Shown: positions 57,197 to 64,000 of the stretch, piece after piece
Layout: each line of letters opens with the position of its first letter
How positions within the stretch are numbered: the first letter of the stretch is position 1
Origin: Agarivorans albus
GTDB lineage: Bacteria; Pseudomonadota; Gammaproteobacteria; Enterobacterales; Celerinatantimonadaceae
Reading direction: 5' to 3'
Length of the DNA stretch: 64,000 bases
NCBI RefSeq assembly: GCF_019670105.1
Contig: NZ_AP023032.1
Coordinates: forward strand, 2,536,972 to 2,600,971
Program-made: the position numbers and the translations under genes
The notes under the pieces: model-generated
The model's input: only the letters and a program-made list of their open reading frames with translations
Databases searched by the model: none
Told to the model about the DNA's origin: nothing

Positions 57197-57535
57197 CTAT
57201 TCTGCTTCAGGCGCTGGGTGCTTAGCTGCAGTTTCTTTAATTAAAGGTTGTAGTTCACCGCTGCGGAACATCTCCATTACGATGTCACAGCCACCGATTA
57301 ACTCACCTTCAACCCATAGTTGTGGGAAGGTTGGCCAATCTGCGTAGTTTGGTAGCTCAGCGCGAATGTCTGGATTTTGTAGAATATCTACATAAGCAAA
57401 GCGCTCACCACACTGCATTACAGCTTCTACTGTTTGGGCAGAGAAACCACAGCTTGGGAATTTAGGCGAACCTTTCATGTAAAGTAGAATTGGGTTTTCA
57501 GCGATTTGCTGTTTGATTTTTTCAATCGTTTCCAT
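57197..57535 (-). CDS. grxD: Monothiol glutaredoxin GrxD
   Basis: 112 residues (E. coli 115). CGFS active site at 29-32 in PKFPSCGFS, with the conserved WPTFPQLWVEGELIGGCDI. The ATG at 57535, with GAGAAG upstream, matches family N-termini; the frame stays open to 57616. It carries and delivers Fe-S clusters in the cytoplasm with BolA partners. Divergent from sodB. Confidence 0.95.
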   Translation of the reverse strand: METIEKIKQQIAENPILLYMKGSPKFPSCGFSAQTVEAVMQCGERFAYVDILQNPDIRAELPNYADWPTFPQLWVEGELIGGCDIVMEMFRSGELQPLIKETAAKHPAPEAE

Positions 57536-57747
57536 TTTAAACTTCTCTAATTTTTGCACTAAGTCTATTCTAGGTGTTGGGCGTATCCTAGCAACAATAG
57601 TTGCCAATTTCACCACTTTGCTCTAGATCAATTTTTTTTAGTATTTTTGCTTTGCGTGATAAAGCACTAGTGCTAAACTCTTTTGTAAAGTTTTTACTAT
57701 ATAAAAGATTGCGCTAATAAAGCCAATTATTACAAGGAGAGAAACAC

Positions 57748-58329
57748 ATGGCATTTACATTACCTGAATTACCATACGCACAAGACGCACTTGAGCCACA
57801 CATCTCAGCTGAGACTTTGTCTTTCCACTACAGTAAGCACCACAATACCTACGTAGTAAAACTAAACGGTTTAATTGAAGGCACTGACCTAGCAGAAAAA
57901 AGTTTAGAAGAGATTGTTAAGTCTTCTACTGGTGGCGTATTTAACAACGCAGCCCAAGTTTGGAACCACACCTTCTACTGGAACTGTTTAGCGCCAAATG
58001 CTGGTGGCCAACCAACTGGTGCTCTAGCAGCAGCTATCGATGCAAGCTTCGGTTCTTTTGAAGAGTTCAAAGCTAAATTCACCGACAGCGCTATTAACAA
58101 CTTTGGATCTAGCTGGACTTGGTTAGTTAAAAACGCTGACGGTAGCCTAGCCATTGTTAACACTAGCAACGCTGCTACCCCACTTACAGACGAAGGCGTA
58201 ACTCCGCTTCTTACCTGTGACCTATGGGAACACGCTTACTACATTGATTACCGCAATGTTCGCCCTGATTACCTAAATGCTTTCTGGGCATTAGTAAACT
58301 GGGAATTTGCTTCAGCTAACTTTGCGTAA
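57748..58329 (+). CDS. sodB: Iron superoxide dismutase
   Basis: 193 residues, same as E. coli SodB. Metal ligands visible: His27 (LSFHYSKHH), the His in [10 protein letters not shown] (about 74), and Asp/His in [12 protein letters not shown] (about 157/161). AAGGAG lies upstream of the ATG. It dismutates superoxide in the cytoplasm. A strong terminator follows. Confidence 0.96.
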   Translation: MAFTLPELPYAQDALEPHISAETLSFHYSKHHNTYVVKLNGLIEGTDLAEKSLEEIVKSSTGGVFNNAAQVWNHTFYWNCLAPNAGGQPTGALAAAIDASFGSFEEFKAKFTDSAINNFGSSWTWLVKNADGSLAIVNTSNAATPLTDEGVTPLLTCDLWEHAYYIDYRNVRPDYLNAFWALVNWEFASANFA

Positions 58330-58344
58330 AAGCTAGCGATGTAA

Positions 58345-58370
58345 AAAGGGCGCTTAATGCGCCCTTTTTT
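58345..58370 (+). terminator. Terminator of sodB
   Basis: AAAGGGCGC-TTAAT-GCGCCCTTT followed by Ts, 15 nt past the sodB stop. Confidence 0.92.
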
Positions 58371-58375
58371 ATGCT

Positions 58376-58675
58376 TTATGTTTCCTTGCTATCGCTATGA
58401 CCTAAGTCCATCTCGGGTGCAATTTTGTCCCTTACCCGCTGCTTAAGAATTTTTGCCTCTGGAAATCCATTGTCGGCCTTTCGACACCAAATTAATTCAC
58501 CATCCAGATAAATCTGAAAACGCCCACTTGAAGCAGGTTTAAGTGCGACTTCCGATAACTCTTGCGAGAAGGTTGTTAATAGCTCTTGGCTAAGCCAGGA
58601 AGCCCTTAATAACCACCCACATAAACTGCAGTAATATATTTCAACTTTGGGTAACACTGGGTCTTGCTGTTCCAC
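58376..58675 (-). CDS. Rdx-family (SelT/SelW/SelH-like) redox protein
   Basis: 99 residues. The start is GTG at 58675 with AAGGAAG upstream inside the hrpA 3' end. The CSLCGWLLRASWLSQELLTTF motif is the Rdx signature, with a Cys-x-x-Cys in place of the selenocysteine of animal SelW. Thioredoxin-like fold, function undefined. It begins 5 nt after the hrpA stop and is therefore cotranscribed; it converges on sodB. Confidence 0.88.
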   Translation of the reverse strand: MEQQDPVLPKVEIYYCSLCGWLLRASWLSQELLTTFSQELSEVALKPASSGRFQIYLDGELIWCRKADNGFPEAKILKQRVRDKIAPEMDLGHSDSKET

Positions 58676-58680
58676 TACCG

Positions 58681-61600
58681 TTACTTCCTTTTTTGCAATT
58701 CACTAATATGATTAAGTACCCGCTTCAATGATACTGGATATTTAGTACCTAATTGCTGGGCAAACAAAGACACCCTTAGCTCTTCAATCATCCAGCGCAG
58801 TTCTTGCCCTTCTTGGCTATAAACTGGCAACGCCAACTCTTGGTAACGCTCGGCAGCAGTTTCGATTTGTTGTAGCGCCAATCTATCTTTATGAGAATCG
58901 ATGGCTAGTTTTTCTAAGCGTCGCTCAATGGCTTTTAAGTAACGTTGTAAATCACTTAAACGCTGCAGCCCCACTTCACGAACAAAACCTTTATGCACCA
59001 ACGCATTTAGCTGTGCTTTAATATCGGCATGTGCCAATACTCTGTCGAAACCTACTTTACCTTTTAGCTGTTTGTTTATTTGGTAATGCAAGCTCAATAT
59101 TTGCTCCACTAACACAACCGCTTCTAAGGTTTCTGTACCCAGCTCTGCGCGAACTTTGTCACACAAGGCTTGAAATGCTTCAGCAGTGTTAACACTTTCA
59201 AGCTGAGAGTACTTGTCGATCACCGCTAAACAACAGTCATCGAGCAATACATCCACGCGGCCAAAGGGATTAAAGTACAAACCTAATTTGGCTTTATTCG
59301 GTAAGTGCTGCTGCAAGTAACTTAAAGGTGAAGGAATATTTAGCTGCAACAATTTGCTTAAGCCGCGAGTTTGGCTCCAACCCGCTTCTTCTTGCTTATC
59401 AAACAGCTTAAGTGCAACTGTTTTACCTTCATCCACCAAGGCTGGATAAGCGGTAATTTGATATCCTTGGCGCTGCTCCTCAATAAGCTCAGGCAACTCA
59501 CCAAAACTCCACTCGGTAACTTTCGCTTGCTCAGCAAAAGAGCTTGGGGCAATTTCTGCAATGCTCTGCTCTACCTGATCTTGTAACTTTTCTTGCAAAC
59601 TTTGATAAGAGCGGCCTTGCGCAACCACTTTGCCTTGGTCGTTAATCACTTTGAAATTAACTTTAAGGTGATCGGCCACCGAATCTAGATTCCAAGCATC
59701 TTCAGGTATCTTTACTCCGGTCATTCTTAGCAGTTGTTTAGTCAGTACCTCTAACAAATTGCCCTCTGCATGCGGCACTGCTTGAACAAAGGCCTGCACA
59801 TAGTTTGGAACCGGCACAAAATTGCGGCGAATAGGTTTAGGCAAGGATTTAATCAAGGCACTAATAAGTTCTTCGCGAAACGCTGGAATTTGCCATTCAA
59901 ACCGAGTGAAATCTAATTGATTCAACAGCGCTAAAGGAATATGAGCACTTACGCCGTCGTCACTTTGGCCCGGTTCAAACACATAGCTTAAAGCAACAGA
60001 AACCTGTTCAAACTGCCACTGATCAGGATACTGCTTTTCAGTGACATGGCTTGCGTCATGCTGATAAAGCATTTGCTTAGAAAAGCTCAGTAAATCGGCC
60101 TGCTTGTTACTGGCCTCTTTCCACCAGCGATTAAAATGACTAGCCGAAACAATACCTTCTGGCAAACGCTCTGCATAAAAGTCATAGAGTACTTGGTCAT
60201 CAACTCGCACATCTCGGCGACGTTGCTTTTGCTCTAAGGCTTCAGCATCATCAAGCAATAGCTGGTTTTGTTTGAAAAAAGCATGTTTTGCTGGCCACAG
60301 CCCCTCTACTAAAGCAGAGCGGATAAATACCTCGCGGGCAACCACAGGATCAATTTTCCCATAGTTAACCAAGCGTTTGTTTACTAGCGCTACGCCGTAT
60401 AAACGAACACTCTCGTAAGCCATTACAGCTTGCTGCTTAGTAGACCAATGAGGTTCGCTGTAAGACTTTTTAATTAAATGCCCTGCTTGATTTTCTAACC
60501 AAGCTGGCTGAATTTTAGCTACGCCTCTAGCAAATAGGCGGGATGTTTCAACGAGCTCGGCCGCAACCACCCATTTAGGTGGCTTTTTAGCCTGACTTGA
60601 GCCAGGGAACACCACAAAGCGTGCATTCCGCGCGCCTAAAAATTCTCGTTCTTTGTCTTTAAAGCCCAAGTGGCTCAGCAAGCCAGCGGTTATTGCTTGG
60701 TGAATAGCATCGTAGTTAGCTTCGTTTTGATTAACCGTGTAATCCAATTCTTTAACTACAGTAGATAACTGAAAAACCAAATCCTGCCATTCGCGAATGC
60801 GCATATAAGCCAAAAACTCTTGCTTACATTGTTTTCTAAACTGATTGCCTGATAAGGCTTTTTGTTGCTCTTGCAAATAACGCCAAAGCAACAAATAGCT
60901 GGAGAAGTCTGAGTCTTTGTCGACAAAGCGAGCATGCTTTTGGTCAGCCGCTTGCTTACGATCATTGGGCCGCTCACGCGGATCTTGAATAGATAGCGCG
61001 GCACATATCACCATCATCTCTTGCACACAATCAAACTGCTTAGCGGCGACCATCATTCTGGCTAAACGCGGGTCGATAGGAAACTTAATCACCTCGCGGC
61101 CTAAATTGCTTAGGCTAGGTTTGCCATGTTGCTGCTTTAGTGCTCCAATTTCTTCTAGCAGATTTAAGCCGTCTTTAATATTTCGCTGATCGGGCATATC
61201 AATAAACGGGAAGTCTTCTAACTTACCTAGCCTTAATCCCAGCATCTGCAAAATAACTGAGGCCAAGTTAGTACGCAAAATTTCAGGATCGGTAAACTCT
61301 GCGCGCCCTTCAAAGTCTTCTTCACTATACAAGCGAATACAAATACCTTCGGCAACACGCCCACAACGACCTTTACGTTGATTAGCACTAGCTTGAGAAA
61401 TCGCCTCAATCGGTAAACGCTGTACCTTAGAGCGATAGCTGTAACGGCTAATCCGTGCTGTACCTGGGTCGATAACATAGCGAATACCAGGTACGGTTAA
61501 GCTGGTTTCGGCAACGTTAGTAGCTAGAACGATACGCCGGCCACGATGAGATGAAAAAATCTTGTTTTGCTCGGCATTAGATAAACGCGAGTATAGTGGC

Positions 61601-62541
61601 AACACCTCGGTATCACGCAGTTGGCGCTTTTGCAGATAGTCGGTAGCGTCACGAATCTCTCGCTCACCGTTCATAAAAATAAGAATGTCGCCGGGCTTTT
61701 CTCGATACAACTCATCTACAGCATCGGCTAAGCCTTCCAGTATATCTTTGGTTTGCTCGCCTTCGTTTAGCGGCCTGTAACGTGTTTCTACCGGATAAGT
61801 ACGTCCAGAAACTTCAATAACAGGTGCATCATTAAAGTGTTTAGAAAAACGTTGAGGATCGATGGTAGCGGAAGTAATGATGACCTTTAAATCGGGTCGC
61901 TTTGGCAATAGCTGCTTAAGTACACCTAAAATAAAATCGATGTTTAAGCTGCGCTCGTGGGCTTCATCGATAATCAATACTTCATACTGCGATAAAAACC
62001 GATCTTGCTGCATCTCTGCCAACAACATGCCATCGGTCATCAGTTTGATTAGGCTGTCATTCTTAATTTGATCGTTAAAGCGGATTTTGTAACCCACTAA
62101 TTCACCAACCGGAGTGTTGAGTTCTTCAGCAATTCTCGCTGCCACACTACGCGCAGCCAATCGACGAGGCTGGGTATGGCCAATGAAACCGCGGCTACCT
62201 AAACCTAGTTCTAAACATATTTTAGGTATTTGGGTGGTTTTACCCGAGCCAGTTTCGCCTGCAATGATAACCACTTGGTTATCGCGAACAGCTTCGTAAA
62301 TTGTTTGCTTTTGTTCGGCTACCGGTAGGTGTTGAGGATATTCGATACTTGGAATTGAGGCTCGTCTGCGGCCGCTAAGCTCACTTGAGCGCTCAAGTGC
62401 TTGAGTGAACTTGAGTAACTGTGAGCTGTTGTTTTTTACATCATCTGCATTTAGCTTGCTAAGCTGGCGCTGAAGCCTAAAGCGGTCTTTAGCCAATGCC
62501 TGTGATATTTGTTGTTTGTAATTTGAGAGAGCCGACTGCAA
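58681..62541 (-). CDS. hrpA: ATP-dependent RNA helicase HrpA
   Basis: 1286 residues (E. coli 1300). Motifs: Walker A GETGSGKTTQ (about 94-103), DEAH in LIIDEAHERS, SAT, and QRKGRCGRVAEG. A long C-terminal region includes an OB-fold and HrpA-specific DUF3418. The start is TTG at 62541; no ATG fits the family N-terminus, and the only SD-like GAGG lies in the terminator hairpin of the upstream CBS gene. It unwinds RNA and is implicated in rescue of stalled ribosomes. Confidence 0.93.
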   Translation of the reverse strand: MQSALSNYKQQISQALAKDRFRLQRQLSKLNADDVKNNSSQLLKFTQALERSSELSGRRRASIPSIEYPQHLPVAEQKQTIYEAVRDNQVVIIAGETGSGKTTQIPKICLELGLGSRGFIGHTQPRRLAARSVAARIAEELNTPVGELVGYKIRFNDQIKNDSLIKLMTDGMLLAEMQQDRFLSQYEVLIIDEAHERSLNIDFILGVLKQLLPKRPDLKVIITSATIDPQRFSKHFNDAPVIEVSGRTYPVETRYRPLNEGEQTKDILEGLADAVDELYREKPGDILIFMNGEREIRDATDYLQKRQLRDTEVLPLYSRLSNAEQNKIFSSHRGRRIVLATNVAETSLTVPGIRYVIDPGTARISRYSYRSKVQRLPIEAISQASANQRKGRCGRVAEGICIRLYSEEDFEGRAEFTDPEILRTNLASVILQMLGLRLGKLEDFPFIDMPDQRNIKDGLNLLEEIGALKQQHGKPSLSNLGREVIKFPIDPRLARMMVAAKQFDCVQEMMVICAALSIQDPRERPNDRKQAADQKHARFVDKDSDFSSYLLLWRYLQEQQKALSGNQFRKQCKQEFLAYMRIREWQDLVFQLSTVVKELDYTVNQNEANYDAIHQAITAGLLSHLGFKDKEREFLGARNARFVVFPGSSQAKKPPKWVVAAELVETSRLFARGVAKIQPAWLENQAGHLIKKSYSEPHWSTKQQAVMAYESVRLYGVALVNKRLVNYGKIDPVVAREVFIRSALVEGLWPAKHAFFKQNQLLLDDAEALEQKQRRRDVRVDDQVLYDFYAERLPEGIVSASHFNRWWKEASNKQADLLSFSKQMLYQHDASHVTEKQYPDQWQFEQVSVALSYVFEPGQSDDGVSAHIPLALLNQLDFTRFEWQIPAFREELISALIKSLPKPIRRNFVPVPNYVQAFVQAVPHAEGNLLEVLTKQLLRMTGVKIPEDAWNLDSVADHLKVNFKVINDQGKVVAQGRSYQSLQEKLQDQVEQSIAEIAPSSFAEQAKVTEWSFGELPELIEEQRQGYQITAYPALVDEGKTVALKLFDKQEEAGWSQTRGLSKLLQLNIPSPLSYLQQHLPNKAKLGLYFNPFGRVDVLLDDCCLAVIDKYSQLESVNTAEAFQALCDKVRAELGTETLEAVVLVEQILSLHYQINKQLKGKVGFDRVLAHADIKAQLNALVHKGFVREVGLQRLSDLQRYLKAIERRLEKLAIDSHKDRLALQQIETAAERYQELALPVYSQEGQELRWMIEELRVSLFAQQLGTKYPVSLKRVLNHISELQKRK

Positions 62542-62545
62542 GAAA

Positions 62546-62571
62546 AAAGCCTCGTAGGTTGCGTACGAGGC
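62546..62571 (-). terminator. Terminator of CBS gene, abutting hrpA start
   Basis: GCCTCGTA/TACGAGGC stem (62549-62556 with 62564-62571) followed on the minus strand by TTTTTTC, which ends 4 nt before the hrpA TTG. The hrpA ribosome-binding site is inside the stem. Confidence 0.8.
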
Positions 62572-62605
62572 GCAAATGCTATCAACAATCCTTAAGAAAA
62601 CAAGT

Positions 62606-63025
62606 CTAACTCACCTGCTTATAGCAACTATGTAGATGTTTATCGATGCCAGCTAGGACCTCTTCACGAGTAATTAGGCCCAGTAGCTTGCCCTGCTCAA
62701 TGACCGGATACATTTTAGGTTTTTGCATTAACATGCTTTGGGCAAGTTCTAAAATACTGGTTTCGGGGCCAACGCTTAGCACATCACTGCGCATTAAATC
62801 TTCCACTAACGAGACCGTTTCACAATGATATGTAGCTTCAAGCAAACTCTTTAAGCAGTCTTGCTCGGAGATCCAACCGATAACGTGCTTTTGTTCATTA
62901 ATCACCGGAGCACCTAGTTGTTTATGCTCTAGCAAGCTATGTACAACTTCTGCGATGGGTTGTTTTGCGGTAAAGCAAACCGGGCGCATTAACATGTAAT
63001 CGCGCACTTTGAGGTTCTCGGGCAT
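62606..63025 (-). CDS. CBS-domain protein (tandem CBS pair)
   Basis: 139 residues consisting of two CBS motifs: about 8-62 (VRDYMLMRPVCFTAKQPIAEVVHSLLEH, GAPVINEQKHVIGWISEQDCL) and about 73-130 (VEDLMRSDVLSVGPETSILELA, MYPVIEQGKLLGLITREEVL). A stand-alone Bateman module, probably adenine-nucleotide binding; target unknown. First in the unit leading to hrpA, separated by a terminator. Confidence 0.88.
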   Translation of the reverse strand: MPENLKVRDYMLMRPVCFTAKQPIAEVVHSLLEHKQLGAPVINEQKHVIGWISEQDCLKSLLEATYHCETVSLVEDLMRSDVLSVGPETSILELAQSMLMQKPKMYPVIEQGKLLGLITREEVLAGIDKHLHSCYKQVS

Positions 63026-63125
63026 AACCTTTACTCCTGCTAGTTGCCTTACTGTTAGCTTAGTTGGCGTAGTCGAATTACTCCAGCTAGCACATACAAG
63101 CTGGCATTTAAGCTATCAATGGCAA

Positions 63126-63145
63126 ATTTCACCCATTTGGGTAAT
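63126..63145 (+). promoter_or_regulatory. Conserved box upstream of sRNA unit 1
   Basis: ATTTCACCCATTTGGGTAAT with palindromic core ACCCA-TT-TGGGT. It lies 35 nt before the RNA unit 1 hairpin. The same box precedes units 2 and 3 at the same distance, while the intervening spacer is not conserved. Likely activator or repressor site. Confidence 0.7.
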
Positions 63146-63180
63146 GGTGAGAATAATGGCCGAGGAGTAGTATTTATATC

Positions 63181-63286
63181 GACTGAGCTGCTAACTCAGT
63201 CATCGCGTTTAGTTACCTATTGCTGTGTACATCTTTACACAAATTTATGCAGGCCCTTTGTTATCCAATGCAAAGGGTCTTTTTTT
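63181..63286 (+). ncRNA. Candidate small RNA, unit 1 of three
   Basis: About 106 nt. A 5' hairpin GACTGAG-CTGCTAA-CTCAGTC is followed by a conserved unpaired stretch (GCGTTTAGTTACCTATTGC). A second hairpin TGTGTA/TACACA comes next, then an intrinsic terminator GCCCTTTG/CAAAGGGT with T7. A TAGTATTTAT -10-like element ends just before the hairpin. No coding frame is conserved between units. Not matched to any sRNA family I know. Confidence 0.75.
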
Positions 63287-63323
63287 GTCTTCAATTTCAT
63301 AAGCTTGGGTGAAATAAGTAGCT

Positions 63324-63343
63324 AATTCACCCATTTGGGGAAT
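63324..63343 (+). promoter_or_regulatory. Conserved box upstream of sRNA unit 2
   Basis: TTCACCCATTTGGGGAAT, one base different from the other boxes in the palindrome arm. Exactly 35 nt before unit 2. Confidence 0.7.
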
Positions 63344-63378
63344 GGAGAGAGAGCGAGTTCAAAGATAGTATTTAACAC

Positions 63379-63483
63379 GACTGAGTTGCTAACTTAGTCA
63401 CGCGTTTAGTTACCTATTGCTGTGTACAACCTTTACACAAATTTTACGCAAGCCCTTTTACTTATGTAAAAGGGCTTTTTTTT
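63379..63483 (+). ncRNA. Candidate small RNA, unit 2 of three
   Basis: About 105 nt with the same architecture: 5' hairpin GACTGAG-TTGCTAA-CTTAGTC (one G-U pair), the conserved segment GCGTTTAGTTACCTATTGC, hairpin TGTGTA/TACACA with a different loop, and terminator AGCCCTTTTAC/GTAAAAGGGCT with T8. The terminator stem differs from unit 1 in sequence but keeps pairing. Confidence 0.75.
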
Positions 63484-63547
63484 GCTTTGTTAAACAGTGA
63501 GGAGTATGCAAGGCATTAAAATATATGGGAAATTTATTAACTTTTAA

Positions 63548-63567
63548 ATTTCACCCATTTGGGTAAT
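63548..63567 (+). promoter_or_regulatory. Conserved box upstream of sRNA unit 3
   Basis: Identical to the unit 1 box over all 20 positions and again 35 nt before the unit. Confidence 0.7.
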
Positions 63568-63602
63568 AGCCTGATTGGTCCAGCGTGGTTATTATTTATC
63601 TC

Positions 63603-63703
63603 GACTGAGTCGCTAACTTAGTCACGCGTTTAGTTACCTATTGCTGTGTAAACATTACACGATTATGCAAGCCCTTTGCTCTAGAGCAAAGGGCTCTTTT
63701 TTT
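63603..63703 (+). ncRNA. Candidate small RNA, unit 3 of three
   Basis: About 101 nt: 5' hairpin GACTGAG-TCGCTAA-CTTAGTC, the conserved segment, hairpin GTGTAA/TTACAC with shortened loop, and terminator GCCCTTTGCT-CTAG-AGCAAAGGGC with T-run. Its end lies 3 nt from the stop of the convergent pyrC gene. Confidence 0.75.
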
Positions 63704-63705
63704 GC

Positions 63706-64000
63706 CTATTTAACTTGCCAGTTTAAAGTTTCGTTAGCAAAGAATGGCACTAAGTTTTCACCATCAACTTTTACCGAACCAGGCACCTGCCAAGCTTCTT
63801 TGGTCAAAGTAATCGTATCAGTGTTTCTTGGTAGGCCATAAAAATCTGGGCCATTAAAGCTAGCAAAGGCTTCAAGTTTATCCAATATACCTAGTTGCTC
63901 AAAAATTTCGGCATACAATTCAATGGCGGCAGGTGCGCTGTAACAACCCGCACATCCACAGGCACTTTCTTTAGCCCCTTGAACATGAGGAGCCGAATCC
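63706..64000 (-). CDS. pyrC: Dihydroorotase (C-terminal part)
   Basis: About 97 residues of the C-terminus, continuing past the window edge. The reading [23 protein letters not shown] at the edge is the conserved active-site region of class II (E. coli-type) PyrC, and [11 protein letters not shown] with the C-terminal [12 protein letters not shown] is also typical. Zinc enzyme of pyrimidine synthesis (carbamoyl-aspartate to dihydroorotate). Confidence 0.95.
   Translation of the reverse strand, partial: DSAPHVQGAKESACGCAGCYSAPAAIELYAEIFEQLGILDKLEAFASFNGPDFYGLPRNTDTITLTKEAWQVPGSVKVDGENLVPFFANETLNWQVK

Noticed and set aside
63119-63325. 68-residue open frame in the repeat region
   Set aside because: The frame is not shared by the other two copies and reads through the terminator, so it is chance.
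63119-63720. Possible CRISPR array or direct-repeat array at the three repeated units
   Set aside because: The units are ~105 nt with hairpins and terminators, spaced 198 and 224 nt apart and only three in number; no short repeat/unique spacer pattern and no cas genes.

Overview
The window looks like chromosomal DNA of a marine gammaproteobacterium. It carries the conserved neighbourhoods tesA/ybbA-ybbP, pyrD-zapC, pepN-DUF2835 and glk/hexR, plus cysB, deaD, grxD, sodB and hrpA. Base composition is moderately AT-rich. The gene mix (large NAD-glutamate dehydrogenase, HexR, a PsrA-like regulator beside fadE) fits the Alteromonadales/Vibrionales side of the class. An Agarivorans-like genus is possible, but I cannot prove it from the sequence alone. 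There is no prophage, integron, CRISPR array or transposase, and nearly every base belongs to a recognisable gene or a short regulatory gap.

Layout. 1-4.7 kb: a serine-hydrolase-like gene (partial) divergent from a LysR regulator, then pdxY and a patatin lipoprotein, then an unrecognised membrane protein. 4.8-8.2 kb: glutamate decarboxylase with an AspT-family antiporter, a probable acid-resistance pair. 8.6 kb: tRNA-Ser(GGA). 8.8-11 kb: glucokinase divergent from HexR, with a HexR-like operator between them. 11.3-14.3 kb: fadE with a PsrA-like TetR repressor. 15.6-18.0 kb: a four-gene bufferin (DUF2282/DUF692/DUF2063/DoxX) operon, a RiPP-type copper-buffering system. 18.1-23.2 kb: class I fumarase, pabB, a Nudix CoA pyrophosphatase and sdaA, followed by a 267-bp MITE-like element. 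23.6-27 kb: a di-heme RoxA/peroxidase-like cytochrome and a catalase-fold protein in one operon. 27-34.7 kb: a DUF1835 gene, then a four-gene operon of lipoprotein, cyclic-nucleotide-domain/SLC13 transporter, periplasmic binding protein, and a 947-residue receptor/MscS channel fusion. 35-44 kb: a GFA protein, a 7TM diguanylate cyclase, cysB, the ybbAP exporter, tesA, zapC and pyrD. 44.3-57.5 kb: NAD-GDH, DUF2835, pepN, an NSS transporter, dacB, deaD and grxD. 57.7-64 kb: sodB, an Rdx-family protein, hrpA, a CBS-domain protein, three tandem small-RNA-like units, and the C-terminal part of pyrC.

Two regions look least described. The first is the operon at 28.2-34.7 kb. Its last product joins a type-1 periplasmic binding domain, a beta-rich segment resembling the extracellular domain of pentameric ligand-gated channels, and an MscS channel. 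Its partners are a separate binding protein and a transporter with a cytoplasmic cyclic-nucleotide domain. The second is the 63.1-63.7 kb gap. It holds three copies of a ~105-nt unit with a 5' hairpin, a conserved unpaired segment, a second hairpin and an intrinsic terminator. Each copy is preceded at exactly 35 nt by the same palindromic box, although the spacer between them is not conserved. This is the pattern expected of a co-regulated multi-copy sRNA family.
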